A DNA stretch of 64,000 bases from Muscardinus avellanarius (Eukaryota; Chordata; Mammalia; Rodentia; Gliridae): the NCBI GenBank assembly GCA_963383645.1, contig OY726565.1, positions 36,933,529 through 36,997,528 on the forward strand, written 5' to 3'. Below the pieces are notes generated by a model that was given only the letters and a program-made list of their open reading frames with translations, was not told the DNA's origin and did no database searches. Position 1 is the stretch's first letter, and each line of letters starts with the position of its first letter. A program made the position numbers and the translations under genes. Positions 44,983 to 55,723 of the stretch are shown here, piece by piece.

Positions 44983-45212
44983 CTCTCTCCCTTTCTCTTC
45001 CTCTCTCTTACTTCTGGATGCCATGATGTGAAAGCAGAACATTTTCTATCTCCCTCTTTCTCTCTCTGCTACCCTCCATGTCCTGAGCTCTGCAGACAGG
45101 CCTGCCATGAACTAAACCTCTGATATCTCCAGAATCACAAGCAAATAAATTTTTCTCTAAATTGTTCCATTAGTTGTTTTGGAGTACATCAGTGAGAATG
45201 TTGACCAAAACA
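44723..45212 (+). repeat. MaLR-type LTR with CTCTC expansion
   Basis: Starts 'tgtaatggtttggatttaga', ends 'gaatgttgaccaaaaca' (TG...CA, about 490 bp). Between lie 'tgatgtgaaagcagaac' and 'cctgagctctgcagacagg'. Inserted in the old L1M. Confidence 0.75.
44858..44992. repeat. (CCTCT)n and (CT)n tract
   Basis: About fourteen CCTCT units followed by (CT)n, in the same LTR position as the tract at 39950. Confidence 0.97.
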
Positions 45213-45824
45213 GGTTGCTTTTATTGGGAATCTGTTTGTTTTGTTTATGCTCTGATTTTGTTTGTTGTTTGTTTTTCCTTTGGAATTGCAGGAGTTTCTT
45301 AAATATCTTGAAAATTAACCCTTTATCAGACATATGGGTTGCAAATATTTTCTCTCATTTATCAATTGTCTGTTTACTCAGTTGTTTCTTTAGCTTTGCA
45401 GAAACTTTTAGTTTGCTGTATAGAAACTTTTAGTCCCAGTTTATTTTTGCCTTTGCTGCCTGTGCTTTTTTGTTGTCATATTTAGGAAATCATTACCAAA
45501 ATCAATATAAAAGAGTTCATTCCTATGTTTTCTTTTAAGAGTTTGAGTTTTAGATTATATATTTATGTCTTTAATCCATATTGAGTTTGGCTTTTTTAGA
45601 TCTAGTGGAAGATAAGGGTCCGGTGTCATTCTTATTTATGTGGCTATCCAGTTTTTCCAACACTATTCATGAAGAGACCATCTTTCTCCATTGGGTACTC
45701 TTGGCATCCTTGTTAAAGACTAGGGGAAATATATTATCCACACCACTTGAAAACTGATATCCTATTATTTATAATGGTGATTACTTAAGACCACCACTCT
45801 AAAAACTATTATAATAGTAAGCAA

Positions 45825-45900
45825 ATTCTGTTTCCCCACATCCTCCCCAGCATTTGTTGTTATTTGATTTCTTTATGCTTGCCACTCAAGTATGTTTCTA
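45825..45900 (-). repeat. Short L1 fragment, antisense
   Basis: 'tttccccacatcctcccc' and 'ttgatttctttatgcttgcc' are the reverse of the L1 text at 50262-50310. Confidence 0.6.
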
Positions 45901-45934
45901 TTGTAAAGCCCATTAATATACTAACGTGAAGTAT

Positions 45935-46450
45935 TTTTTAATTTTATTGGTATAATATGATTATATGCCATAGAGAGATTCGAAGTGATACATTGATACG
46001 TGCACACATTATCTTTTGTGTGGTTCCCTCCTAACCCCATCTCGCTACCCCTTCCTCCCTCCCTATATATGCAGTATTAAAAAGCTTCTGCAGCCGGGCG
46101 TGGTGGCGCACGCTTGTAATCCCCGCGCTTGGGAGGCGGAGACAGGAGGATCGTGCAGGTTCGAAGCCAGCCACGCTGGCATAAGAGACTCTGTTTCAAA
46201 AATATAAAATAGGTCTGGGAGTGTAGCCCGAAGGTAGAAGGGCTTCCAGGAACCCCAGTACCACCAAAAAAAAAAAAAAAAAAAGCTCTGCAGAGCAAAG
46301 CAAATCAATTGAGACTGTGAAAAGAGAGCCTATAAAATGGGAGAAAACATTTGCCAGATAATTCTTTGATAGAGGACCAATATCTAGAATATAAAAAGAA
46401 CTCAAAAAACTTAACACAAAAGAACCCAAATAATCTAATTAAAAATGACC
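45935..46450 (-). mobile_element. Probable 5'-inverted L1 split by a SINE
   Basis: A reversed L1 3' end (about 45940-46080, 'taattttattggtataatat') is followed, beyond a SINE, by plus-strand ORF2 text (46287-46445: 'cctataaaatgggagaaaac', 'gaggaccaatatctagaata'). The strand switch suggests twin priming; TSD not fixed. Confidence 0.65.
46081..46293 (+). repeat. B1-dID SINE with TSD at an L1 inversion point
   Basis: TSD 'aaagcttctgcag' and 'aaagctctgcag'. CpG-rich 7SL half ('gccgggcgtggtggcgcac', 'ccccgcgcttgggaggcgg') and ID half 'gtctgggagtgtagcccg'; young copy of the 'cttccaggaaccccag' subfamily. Confidence 0.9.
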
Positions 46451-46980
46451 CATTGAACAGAATTAAATATGTTAAATATGCTTAATTCAAGCATGTTTAC
46501 ATAATTTTCTATGCCCAAATGTTGAAATCTACTTTTATAATTTTGATAACAATAAAAGAATTACTTCATACTTCCTGCTGATCATATTTTAATATTTTTT
46601 ATTAACTAAATGATGAATAAAGCTACTTAGAATGTTCTAATAGCTCTGGTATTATAGGAAACAAAAGATGTAATATTATCCTTGCCCTGCTTTTCTATGT
46701 TTTAAGTAGAATTTGCCAGGCATCTCAAATAGCCCTAAATTTTCTTAAATATAATGTCCAAATTTTTGGTATTTACTTCCAAAAATTTTTTTATGTCACC
46801 AAAGAAAATTTTTTAAGTATTTAATTAAAGGATTTTACCTCTTCTGAATTGTCAGTACCATACACTATTCCATGAGTTTGGATGCACAGTCTCCTAACTC
46901 TAATAGTTGTTTAACTGAAATGAGAGCTGCCATTTTTTCCTAGAGAAACTGAATCTATTTGGAAGATAAGTTTCTAGGTC
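46451..46980. other. Unassigned sequence
   Basis: AT-rich DNA, nothing recognised. Confidence 0.3.
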
Positions 46981-47073
46981 AAGAGTAAGTATGTATGAAA
47001 TGGGAAGATGTCTTTGCCAGCTACTTTTCTAAGATTAAAATCTAAAATATATAAAGAACTCAAAAGACTTTAC

Positions 47074-47082
47074 ACACACACA

Positions 47083-47123
<41 letters not shown>
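47074..47123. repeat. (AC)n microsatellite
   Basis: Near-perfect AC dinucleotides with one interruption, within the L1. Confidence 0.95.
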
Positions 47124-47128
<5 letters not shown>

Positions 47129-47631
47129 ATGGGCAAATGAGCTAAAAAATTCAGAATACATAAAGAACTTGAAAGACTTAACACAAAAAACCCAATCAAT
47201 AAATGGACAAATTAACTAAACAGACATTTCTCTAGAAAATAAATAAAAATGGCTAACAATTATATTTTAAAATGTTCAGCATCTTTAACAATGAGAAAAT
47301 GAAAATCAAAACTACACTGTTCCACCTTATTTTAATTAGAATGGCAATCATCAAGAATACAAATAATAATAAATGCTGGTAAGGATGTGGGGGAAAGGGA
47401 ACAATTATACATTGTTGGTGGGATTATAAACTAATACAAACACTATGGAAATCAGTATGGATGTTCCTAAAAAGACTAGGAATGGGACTACCATATGACC
47501 CACCTATACCATTCCTCCTCGTCCAAGAGAATTAAAATCAGAATACCATAGTGATTCATGCATACTCATGTTTATGGTGGGACAAGCCACAACCAAATTA
47601 TAGAACCAGCCTGTGTACATCAATGAATAGA

Positions 47632-47690
47632 TAGATGGATGGATGAATGGATGGATGGGTGGGTGGATGGATGGGTGGGTGGATGGATAA
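47632..47690. repeat. (GGAT)n-type microsatellite
   Basis: Units GGAT/GGGT/GAAT, within the L1. Confidence 0.9.
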
Positions 47691-48151
47691 ATACAATGTG
47701 GCATGCACACACGATGACATTTTACTGAGCCATAGAGAATCAAATTATGTTATTTGTAGTAAAATGATGGAACTGAAAACATTGTGCTAGATTAAATAAA
47801 TCAGACTCATAAAGTCAAGGATCAAATGTTTTCTCTCATATATAGAGGCCAAGGAGAACAAGAGGGGAGGGATCTCATGAAAATAGAAGGGAGACAAGTA
47901 GAATGGAGGATGGGAATGGAGGGGAGGGAAGAGGAGGGGAATAGGAGGTATCTGGGAATGAAATAGATTAAAATATTCTATGTGCTGGTTCAAAACTATC
48001 ACAATGAAACCTATTACTTATAATTATAAATCACCAATATTTTTTTAAAGAGTGTGTACAAAGTAATGTCATGTTAACATTGGCAAACATAAGCCAATTG
48101 GTCTTGCCTGATTGCTGGCAAACCCTACCAGAAACTAACCAATTAATAGTT

Positions 48152-48385
48152 CTTTCTGAGCCAATTGTGGTGGCACACACTTGTAATCCCAGTCCTTGGG
48201 AGGCTGAGACAGGAGGATCACAGGTTCACAACCAGCCTAGCTACTTAGTGAGGCTCTCTACAACTTAGTGAGACCCCATTTCAAAATAAAGAATAAAAAA
48301 TGGGGCTGGGGATATAGTTCAGAGGGAGAATTCCCCTGGGTTTAATCCCCAGTACAGCAAAATAAATTTATTCATTAAATAAAAT
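48152..48385 (+). repeat. B1-dID SINE
   Basis: 'gccaattgtggtggcacac', duplication 'agctacttagtgaggctc' / 'acaacttagtgagacc', ID half 'gggctggggatatagttcag'. Confidence 0.85.
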
Positions 48386-48687
48386 GTGAAACATAGGAGA
48401 TTTGAACCTCGAATACTGTAGGGTTACCACAAATACTGACTGACTGCATACATAAAATGCAAACCAACACAGTCACTGAAGGAGTCTACAGAAAACACAA
48501 AACCAGAAACAAAGTAAGGGGTGGACATCCAGTACAGCACACTCTCCCATCCCACAGTGAGCCAAGCCCACTGCCCAGGCAGATCTTCCCCCACTGCACG
48601 CCTTCCTTCCCTCCCTTCCCTGACAGCCAGTTGTATCCAGTTGACAGAACTCATTGTCACAAGTGTGCACCACCTCTTCATTTCATA

Positions 48688-48732
<45 letters not shown>

Positions 48733-48955
48733 TGTCTGTCTGTCTGTCTGTCTGTCTTCCCACCAGTCCTAAACTAAGAAGAGGTGCTGGCACTGGAGTT
48801 GCAAAGTAGCGGGGCAGGCGTTGGCCAGGGAGGGCTGGGTGTGAAGCACAGCTGGAGCTTCTCTGGCTCTGTGCTTACTCTAAGGTGACCTGTGAGCTCA
48901 CGAGGCTCCTTACCATGGGCAGGGGTTGTGCAGCATGGAATGTGGGCTTCCCCAG
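48386..48955. other. Unassigned sequence with (GT)n/(CTGT)n
   Basis: Contains (GT)n at 48689-48731 passing into (TCTG)n to 48757. 48780-48960 is GC-richer, but no exon or repeat could be recognised. Confidence 0.35.
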
Positions 48956-49111
48956 TGGGGGCTGTCTAGTCCATTTCTACTGCTAGAAGAAATATTATCA
49001 GACAGAAATGCTGGCACATGTCTATAATCCAAGTATTGGGGAGGCTGAGACAAGAGGATCACAGGTTCAAGACCAGCCTCAGCAATTTAGCCAGACCCTG
49101 TTTCAAAAATA

Positions 49112-49530
49112 AAACTGGAGGACATTATGCTAAGTGAGATTAGGCAGTCACAAAAAAGAAGAAATCAGATGCTTTCCCTACTATGTGAGAGTTAGGGAGA
49201 ATTGGGTCATAGGAGGAACTCTAGATGAAAAAGAAAATCCTATGGAGGAGCAAACAAGACAACCTAAAGGAGGAGAAAGGAGGGGGGAAGAGGAAAATCT
49301 CTAAAACACACAATGTACTTAAACATATCGAAGTCAATCACTAAGCCGAGCAAGGGAGGGAGGGATGGGGAGGGAATGGGGTGGGAATTGGGTAGGGGTT
49401 AAATCAGTGATGTGTGCATGTCTCTACACACAAGTTTTTTTTTAACCCCAATATGATGTATGAATATAATGCACCAATAAAAATAAAAATTAAAGATAAA
49501 TAAATAAATAAATAAAAATAAAAAATAAAG
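49112..49530 (+). mobile_element. L1 3' end in SINE linker
   Basis: 'ggaggacattatgctaagtg', 'tcaatcactaagccgagc', 'aatgcaccaataaaaat' and a long AAAT-rich tail. Confidence 0.82.
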
Positions 49531-51016
49531 AGCTTTTATTTGCATCTCCCTGATGGCTAATGATGTAGAACATCTTTTCATGTATCTATTGGCCATTTAT
49601 ATCTCTTCTTCTGTGAAGTGTCTATTCAGTTCTGTTGCCCATTTCTTGATTGGGTTATTTGTTTTGCTAGTGTAGAGTCTTTTGAGCTCTTTGTATATTC
49701 TGAATATTAGCCCTTTATCAGAGTGGTGGCTGGTAAAGATCTTCTCCCATTCTGTAGGCTTTCTCTTTAGGTTTTTGGTGGTTTCCTTTGATGAGAAGAA
49801 ACTTTTTACTTTGATGCCATCCCACTTGTTAATTCTTGCTTTAATTACCTGCACTTTGTAGGTCTCGTCGAGAAAGTCACTGCCTGTGCCTATATGTTGG
49901 AGTGTTGAGCCTATGCCCTTCTCTAATAACTTCACAGTCTCTGGTCTAATTTCTAAGTAAGTCTTTGATTGATCTCAAATTGATTCCTGTGCATGGTAAG
50001 AGGTAAGGATTTATTTCCATCTTTCTACAAATGGATAGCCAGTTCTCCCAGCACCATTTGCTGAAAAGGCTGTCTTTTCTCCAGTGTATGAGTTTAGCCC
50101 CTTTGTCAAAGATTAATTGACTACAGGTGTGTGGGTTTGTTTCTGTATCTTCTGTTCTGTTTTACTGGTCAGTATGCCTGTTATCGTGCCAATACCATGC
50201 TGTTTTTACTACTATTGCTCTACAGTATAATTTGAAGTCCGGGACCTAACCCCAATCAAAGTGGCAAGCATAAAGAAATCAAATAACAACAAATGCTGGT
50301 GAGGATGTGGGGAAAGAAGAACTCTTTTATACTGTTGGTGGGAGTGCAAACTAGTTCAGCCACTATGGAGATCAATGTGGAAATTCCTTAGGAAACTGAG
50401 AATATATCCACCATATGATCAGCTCTACCACTCCTGGGTATTTTTCCAAAGGGGCTGAAATCAGAGAACTACAGTAATATATGTATACCTATGTTCATAA
50501 CAGCACAATTCATAATAGCCAAAATATGGAACCAATCTAGGTCTCCATCAACAGATGACTGGATTGTGAAATTATGGGAAATACACAGAATGGAATTCTA
50601 TTCAGCTATAAAGAAGAACAAAATCATGCCATTCGCAAGAAGATGGAAAGATCTGGAGAACATTATGTTAAGTGAGATCAGCCAAGCACAGAAAAAGAAG
50701 GGACATATGTTTTCTCTAATATGTCCAAACTAGGGAGCATTGGGGATACCAGAAGGACTCCAGATAATGGAGGGGAAATCTCAGCAAAGCTAGAATGGAA
50801 GAATAGGAGAAGAAGAAGGCTGAGGTTGATTAATGGAGGAGCTACATCTGAATATGTGTAAAAGTATGAATATAGCATAGTCAACCTGGACACTCATTAT
50901 TGGGAGAGGGTAAAGGGGAACGGGGGTGGGGAGGCACCAAGCACAGTCTAAACATACACCATTTTCAATATGTTCCACATATAAATAAAATTAAAAATAA
51001 ATAAATAAAAAGAGCT
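49527..51016 (+). mobile_element. Twin-primed (5'-inverted) L1
   Basis: TSD 'aaagagct' at 49527-49534 and 51009-51016. 49535-50244 is reversed ORF2 (minus-strand reading includes KRPTEWEKIF-like text and [15 protein letters not shown]); at about 50245 the strand flips and ORF2 C-terminus plus 3' UTR continue on plus ('caagcataaagaaatcaaat', 'ctcaaccatatgatcagc'-region, 'gtcaacctggacactcatt'), ending in an AAAT tail. Its 3' UTR type equals that of the L1 at 21363. Confidence 0.85.
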
Positions 51017-51378
51017 GGGGATATATCTCAGAGGTAGAACCTTTCTGGGTTCAATCCCCAGTACCATACACAGGAGGGAGGGACGGAAGAAGGGAGGAAA
51101 AAAGGAAGAAAGGAAGGAAGGACTGAGTAATTTCTAAAGAACAGAGGTTTACTTTCTCAGATTGTGGAGGTCATGAAGTACAGGCACAAGTCTGGTGAGG
51201 TCTAGGTCTCCCAGACAGGAGCCAAATGGCCAAAGGGAGGACAAGCTAGCCAATGCTGTGTGCAGCCTCCTGTACCAGGGTCTCAGTCCTGCTCGCCTGT
51301 GAGGAGTCCCCCTGCCCCCACCATCTTTTAAAGGCCATGCCTCTTTCTACTCTCACACTGGAAACCCCTGAGTTTGGA

Positions 51379-51770
51379 GCAGATGCCTGCATACCTTAGT
51401 AGGGGCTGAGTAGGGATCACGGCAAGATCTCAGGAAGATCTTTAAGGAAAGACAGGCAGGAAGAGCCACTGTGCACCGGACGTGCTGCCAGAACAAACCC
51501 CAGGACCTTAGGAGGAACAAAGACACCAGATCCAGGAAGGAGAGGTGGACAATTCCCAACAAGAGGAGAAGCTTCCAGCCCCCTGGAGGTCAGCAAGGCT
51601 CCCCCCCTAATACAACGACGTTAAATACAAATTATGTGTCCTATGAGGTACCCCTGCCCCCAGATTCATCAGGAAGGAGAGAAGGAAACAGTGGAGAAGA
51701 GAAGCCAGAGATCTTGTGTCTTTGCTCAGTTCTGCATTTGAGGTATTCAGGACAGGACTGAGATCATTGC
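51379..51770. other. Unassigned sequence
   Basis: Moderately GC-rich; a 96-codon open frame at 51471-51761 has no recognisable domain and no splice context. Confidence 0.3.
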
Positions 51771-51774
51771 CATG

Positions 51775-52240
51775 AAGTCAGGTGTGGTGGCACAGTCCTG
51801 TAATCCCAGTTCTTGGGAGGCTGAGACAGGAGGATCACAGGTTTAAGGCCAGCCTCAGATACCTAATGAGACCCTCAACAATTCATTTTATTATTTATTT
51901 GTTTGTTTGTTTGTTTGTGTGTGTGTTTGTTTGTTTTGCAATACTGGTCGGGGCATTTTACCTCCAAGCTACACCTCCAGCCCTATTTTTTATTCTTTAT
52001 TTTGAAATGGTCTCACTGAGTTGCAAAGAGCCTCACTAAGTAGCTGAGGCTGTCAGCGAACTGCATCCTCCTGTCTCAGCCTCCCAAATGCTGGGATTAT
52101 ATGCATATGCCACCATGCCCAGCTTGACCCTCAGCAATTTAGTGAGACACTGTTTCAAATTTTTAAGAATAATTAAATAGGGCTAGAGGTATAGCTCAAA
52201 GGTAGAATGTCCCTGGTTTAGTCCCCTCTACCCAAAAGGA
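51775..52240 (+). repeat. SINE containing an oppositely oriented SINE
   Basis: Outer plus-strand SINE: 7SL half 51777-51885, ID half about 52125-52236 ('gggctagaggtatagctcaa'). Inner minus-strand SINE: about 51890-52123 (T/G-rich tail, 'gcaatactggtcggggcatt', ending 'caccatgcccagc'). The duplicated 'gaccctca-caatt' at 51872 and 52125 is the inner TSD. Confidence 0.8.
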
Positions 52241-52490
52241 AGGCAGCGGAGAGGAGAAGAGAGGAGAGGAGAGGAGAGGAGAGGAGAGGAGAGGAGAGGA
52301 GAGGAGAGGAGAGGAGAGGGGAGGGGAGGGGAGGGGAGGAGAGGAGAGGGGAGGGGAGGGGAGGGGAGAGCAGGGGAGGGAAGGGAAAGGAAGGGAAGGG
52401 AATGGAGGAGAGGAGAGGAGAGGAGAGGAGAGGAGAGGAGAGGAGAGGAGAGGAGAGGAGAGGAGAGAAGAGGAGAGGAGAGGAGAAAGA
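52241..52490. repeat. (GGAGA)n purine tract
   Basis: About 250 bases of nearly pure purine with GGAGA and GGGGA units and a more variable middle, at the 3' tail of the outer SINE. Confidence 0.97.
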
Positions 52491-53050
52491 AGAGATTATC
52501 TTCATGATTAATTCCATGTACCAAATGAAATAGGGCTCAGGGATAAATCGAGTTCACTGGTAGAAAAACAATGGAAGTCACATATATCTGCCCATCTAAC
52601 TTGTGACTCCATGTTTTATACCCACTGTATTGAAAACGGAGAGACTGGAACCCAGAGGACTTCTGAATTCAGCACCTTCCCCTGCCAGACGGAGTCTCAC
52701 AGAGGCTGTGCAGCAAAAGCTCAATTGACCAGCAACAGCTTCCACTCCACAAATGACAAGCATTTCCCTTGTTTCAGAGAAAGGAAACTAATTAGATTAA
52801 TAAAATTTTATGGTTCCAAAAACCTAATTTACAAACCACAGAAATAAAAATATAACCTTGTTTTTCCAAGTAGTCCGGAGAGCAGAAGGATGTCTGCGAA
52901 AGTTGAAAGAAACAGTTGAGTCTTCAGTTGCAGCAGGAATGAAATTGTGGTTTAGAATCTGACTTTATATTTCTGTTATTGACTAATGAGCTTCCTACAA
53001 AATAATGGAGTTTTCATCTTGCAAAAGGTATTTGTTGAAGGCCTAATTCT
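52491..53050. other. Unassigned sequence
   Basis: No exon or repeat recognised. Confidence 0.3.
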
Positions 53051-53054
53051 AATT

Positions 53055-53335
53055 AATTTAATTTATTCCAAGTAAGTGTTTACTGAGAATTGGCTGTGAT
53101 GCTGAGGACAAAGGAGAATTCTCGGCCAGTACAGTCAAGGTCCCCATAGGCCGGGGGTTGAGGAGTGCGCTGGACCCAAAGAGTCACTGTCCCCATGGGC
53201 CTGAGGGGACCTTGGGTAAAGGAAAGCTTTATAGAAGTTATGACTGTTGTGATAAGTGTTAGAAATCAGAAAGTATAGGGTGATTTGGGGAGCACAAAAC
53301 AAGAGCCTAATATCCCTACCCAAGTGAGCACATTT
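53055..53335 (+). repeat. Ancient mammalian repeat, family not assigned
   Basis: 'aagtaagtgtttactgagaa' and 'gatgctgaggacaaagg', then 'gttgtgataagtgttagaaa', in the same order as the repeat at 112-330. Confidence 0.4.
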
Positions 53336-53379
53336 AGTAGGCTTTTTTTTTTTTAAAGATACAGATGCAAATACATCTT

Positions 53380-53800
53380 TTATTCTTTAGCTGATGAATA
53401 TAAACATTAAAATTATATATGCTAATGGGATACCATGTAATGTTTTGATAGACGTATGCACTGTTTGTTTTAAACCTAGTTCACCCCATCTATTGTCTCA
53501 ATCAGCTACCATTTCTTTTTTTTTTTTTTTTTTTTACACCTTTTTGACTTATTGGTACATTTTTTTTTCTGGTGGTTATTGGTACATTTTAATCATACAT
53601 CTTGATGAGGTGTAGGTTAGTAGAGGCATACATGTACGCATCACTCATTTAAGGTGAGAATATTCAGTATCAATTCTTCTAGGACTTTGAAATGTACAGT
53701 ACATTATTGTTTCTGTGTTCACTCTACTGGGCGATACCAACTCAGAACTTCTTGCTCCTATTTAACTGTAACTTAGTACCCATCAATCAACCTCATATTT
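53380..53800 (-). repeat. Older L1M 3' region, antisense, with younger L1 3' end inside
   Basis: L1M pieces flank a younger L1 tail at about 53575-53655 ('attggtacattttaatcata', 'agaggcatacatgtacgc'). Confidence 0.6.
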
Positions 53801-54004
53801 GAGGCCAAAACTATAATGCTATTTTTTAAATGATAACATTTTAAAATCAGATAACATAGAGAACCAAAATAATTTCTAAAATGTATAGACTATCAGTATT
53901 TGAACACTCACTGAATGAAGCCCCTTGTTCAACACTGAATTCCTTCACTAGTATTATTTTTAGAAGATCCATATGTTATTTATGGATTGACTGATTGATA
54001 CCAC

Positions 54005-54085
54005 TTTTTTAAGTGTTGAGAATCAAACCAAGCACCTTACACATGCTAGGCAAGCTTACTGAGCTATTCATCTAACCTCCAGGTT
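54005..54085 (-). repeat. ID-type SINE, antisense
   Basis: Reverse complement reads as an ID element: plus text 'gttgagaatcaaaccaagc' (B-box side) to 'ggcaagcttactgagctat' (A-box side). Confidence 0.65.
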
Positions 54086-54129
54086 CATAGTTTATGTCCC
54101 ACAGATCACTACTTGAAATTGAGTCACTC

Positions 54130-54245
54130 TATTATTGAAAAAAATAAAATTATTATATAATATAAACAACATAAAATTATATAAATTTATATCATAAAAT
54201 TATATAATATATAAATAACATTTGTACATCGTATATTATGTCACG
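54130..54245. repeat. AT-rich, palindrome-rich stretch
   Basis: Repeated 'ataaaattatataa' words in direct and inverted order. Confidence 0.7.
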
Positions 54246-54508
54246 GGATTATTATATTTTCACTTATAATGAGTTTACCTGAATTGTTGATTGTGCTAAT
54301 ATTCAGAATAAATTTACTAAAAGTCCTTGAATAATTATAATGTCCTAAAATCTGGAAGTCTGGAACGCTTATAAAACTTGGCAACATGATGTTTATTTCA
54401 ATTATTGGAAAATATTAAAAATTGCTGAAAGTACTTTAAAAGTATTCAGTTTAAATACTTTCATTTTGCAAACATTGAAGCACATTAAATATTGCTAATA
54501 TAAGCTTA

Positions 54509-54730
54509 TTTTCACTCCCATTTTTTTTCAGTACCGAGGATTGAACCCAGGGCATTCTATCTCTCAGCTACACCCCAACCCCTATTTTTTATTTATTTTT
54601 TATTTATTTTTTTATTCTGAAACGGCATCTCACTAAGTTCTAGAGATCCTCACCCTACAGTTCTCCTGTCTCAGCCTCCCAAGGACTGGGATTACAAGCA
54701 TTCACCACTACGCCTGGCTCCACTCACTCA
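54509..54730 (-). repeat. B1-dID SINE, antisense
   Basis: ID half 'cagtaccgaggattgaaccc', (TTTA)n linker, 7SL half ending 'caccactacgcctggc'. Confidence 0.8.
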
Positions 54731-55405
54731 CATTCTGATATGCTTTCATGAGCGAGTTTATAACTAACAAACCAGCAATTGCTCTGGTAAATAATTCCTA
54801 GGGAGTGTCACACCTGAGGACATCAAGGTTCAAATGTTATATTCCTCCATCCTACTGACAAGTTGCTTCCATAAGTAGGACTCTATTTTCTTGTGCTTGA
54901 GTATTTTCAGGAAACAAAGGCTTGCCTGCTGTGAATCTATTTTCCTAGAGAATCTTGTCCTATAGGGAGAATGAAGTTCAACCAAACAGGTAATTCACAA
55001 GGAATAAGAACCCATTAGCAGAATGTATGCTTAACATTCAGTGTAAGGAATAAAAAAAAAAAAATAGCATTCTGATTGTGTATACATTTGGAAGAGGGAG
55101 GTTTGGGGAAATTTCCATTCAGGGTTTTCTTCTCCAAGTGAATTAAGGTAACACTATAGAATTGACATAGAGAATTAATTAAATTAATTAAATTCAACAT
55201 GAGCAGTGTATACACTCAAATAAAAGCCAATTTCTGTGTAGTTTTAGAATAGATATGTTTATGATTGCTAATACTTTTAATTATTAATGTCTATTGGTAG
55301 ATTATATATTTGAATTATAAAATAAATACAATTAAGCCCACTGATTGAAATTTTTAAGATACTTTTCATTGACTACATTTGTTAGCCTGAAGATGTCATA
55401 TCAAA

Positions 55406-55447
<42 letters not shown>

Positions 55448-55672
55448 TATGTGTGCATGTGTGTGTCTGTGTGTGTAGGGATTGGGATTAGCAGACTTGA
55501 AAAAGTATGTTTGATATTGGACTTCCATAGTTGGAGTAAAGGCTAAGATTCTATAAGAGAGGAAGACCACAGTGCTATGGCTTAACCAAAAAAGGAGTTT
55601 ATTTCTTCTTCATGGAATAACTTAAGTACAGATCTATAGACTGTATAGACTCAAAGCTACTTGGGCTCAAAA

Positions 55673-55723
<51 letters not shown>

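Larger units (their letters stand above)
42180..45775 (-). repeat. Old L1M copy, antisense, with nested insertions
   Basis: Pieces of one antisense L1M resume after each insertion: 42180-42259, 42370-42700, 43006-43082, 44395-44722 and 45213-45775. Phrases include 'tctggcaaccaccatactat', 'ttgttgatggacatctacaa', 'taatggctgcatcattttac' and 'aaccctttatcagacatatg'. Insertions are a 7SL monomer, a trimeric SINE, a younger L1 and a MaLR LTR. Confidence 0.75.
46985..48050 (+). mobile_element. L1 3' part, plus strand
   Basis: ORF2 end and 3' UTR: 'aatgggcaaatgagctaaa', 'gtaaggatgtgggggaaag', 'actatggaaatcagtatgg', 'tcaaatgttttctctcatat', ending 'ataaatcaccaatattttt'. Contains (AC)n at 47074-47123 and a (ATGG)n-type tract at 47632-47690. 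Its 3' UTR differs from the 'ccactaagccaagc' type. Confidence 0.75.
49003..51118 (+). repeat. B1-dID SINE split by two L1 insertions
   Basis: 7SL half at 49003-49111 ('tgtctataatccaagtattg'); ID half at about 51010-51062 ('agctggggatatatctcag') with a purine-rich GGAA-type tail. The two L1s sit in its linker. Confidence 0.72.
48962..51378 (-). repeat. MaLR LTR (antisense) split by a nested SINE and two L1s
   Basis: The LTR reads 'tagtccatttctactgctag' up to 'attatcagac' (about 49002) and resumes at about 51119 with 'gactgagtaatttctaaag', ending near 'cttttaaaggccatgcctc' (51350). The insertion between is a SINE that itself holds an L1 3' end and an inverted L1. Confidence 0.7.

Noticed and set aside
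44710..45123. Open frames rich in Arg/Glu/Gly and Ser/Leu/Pro
   Set aside because: They come from the CCTCT and CT tracts in the MaLR LTR.
52218..52524. Open frames of about 98 codons rich in Ser, Leu and Pro
   Set aside because: They come from the GGAGA purine tract.
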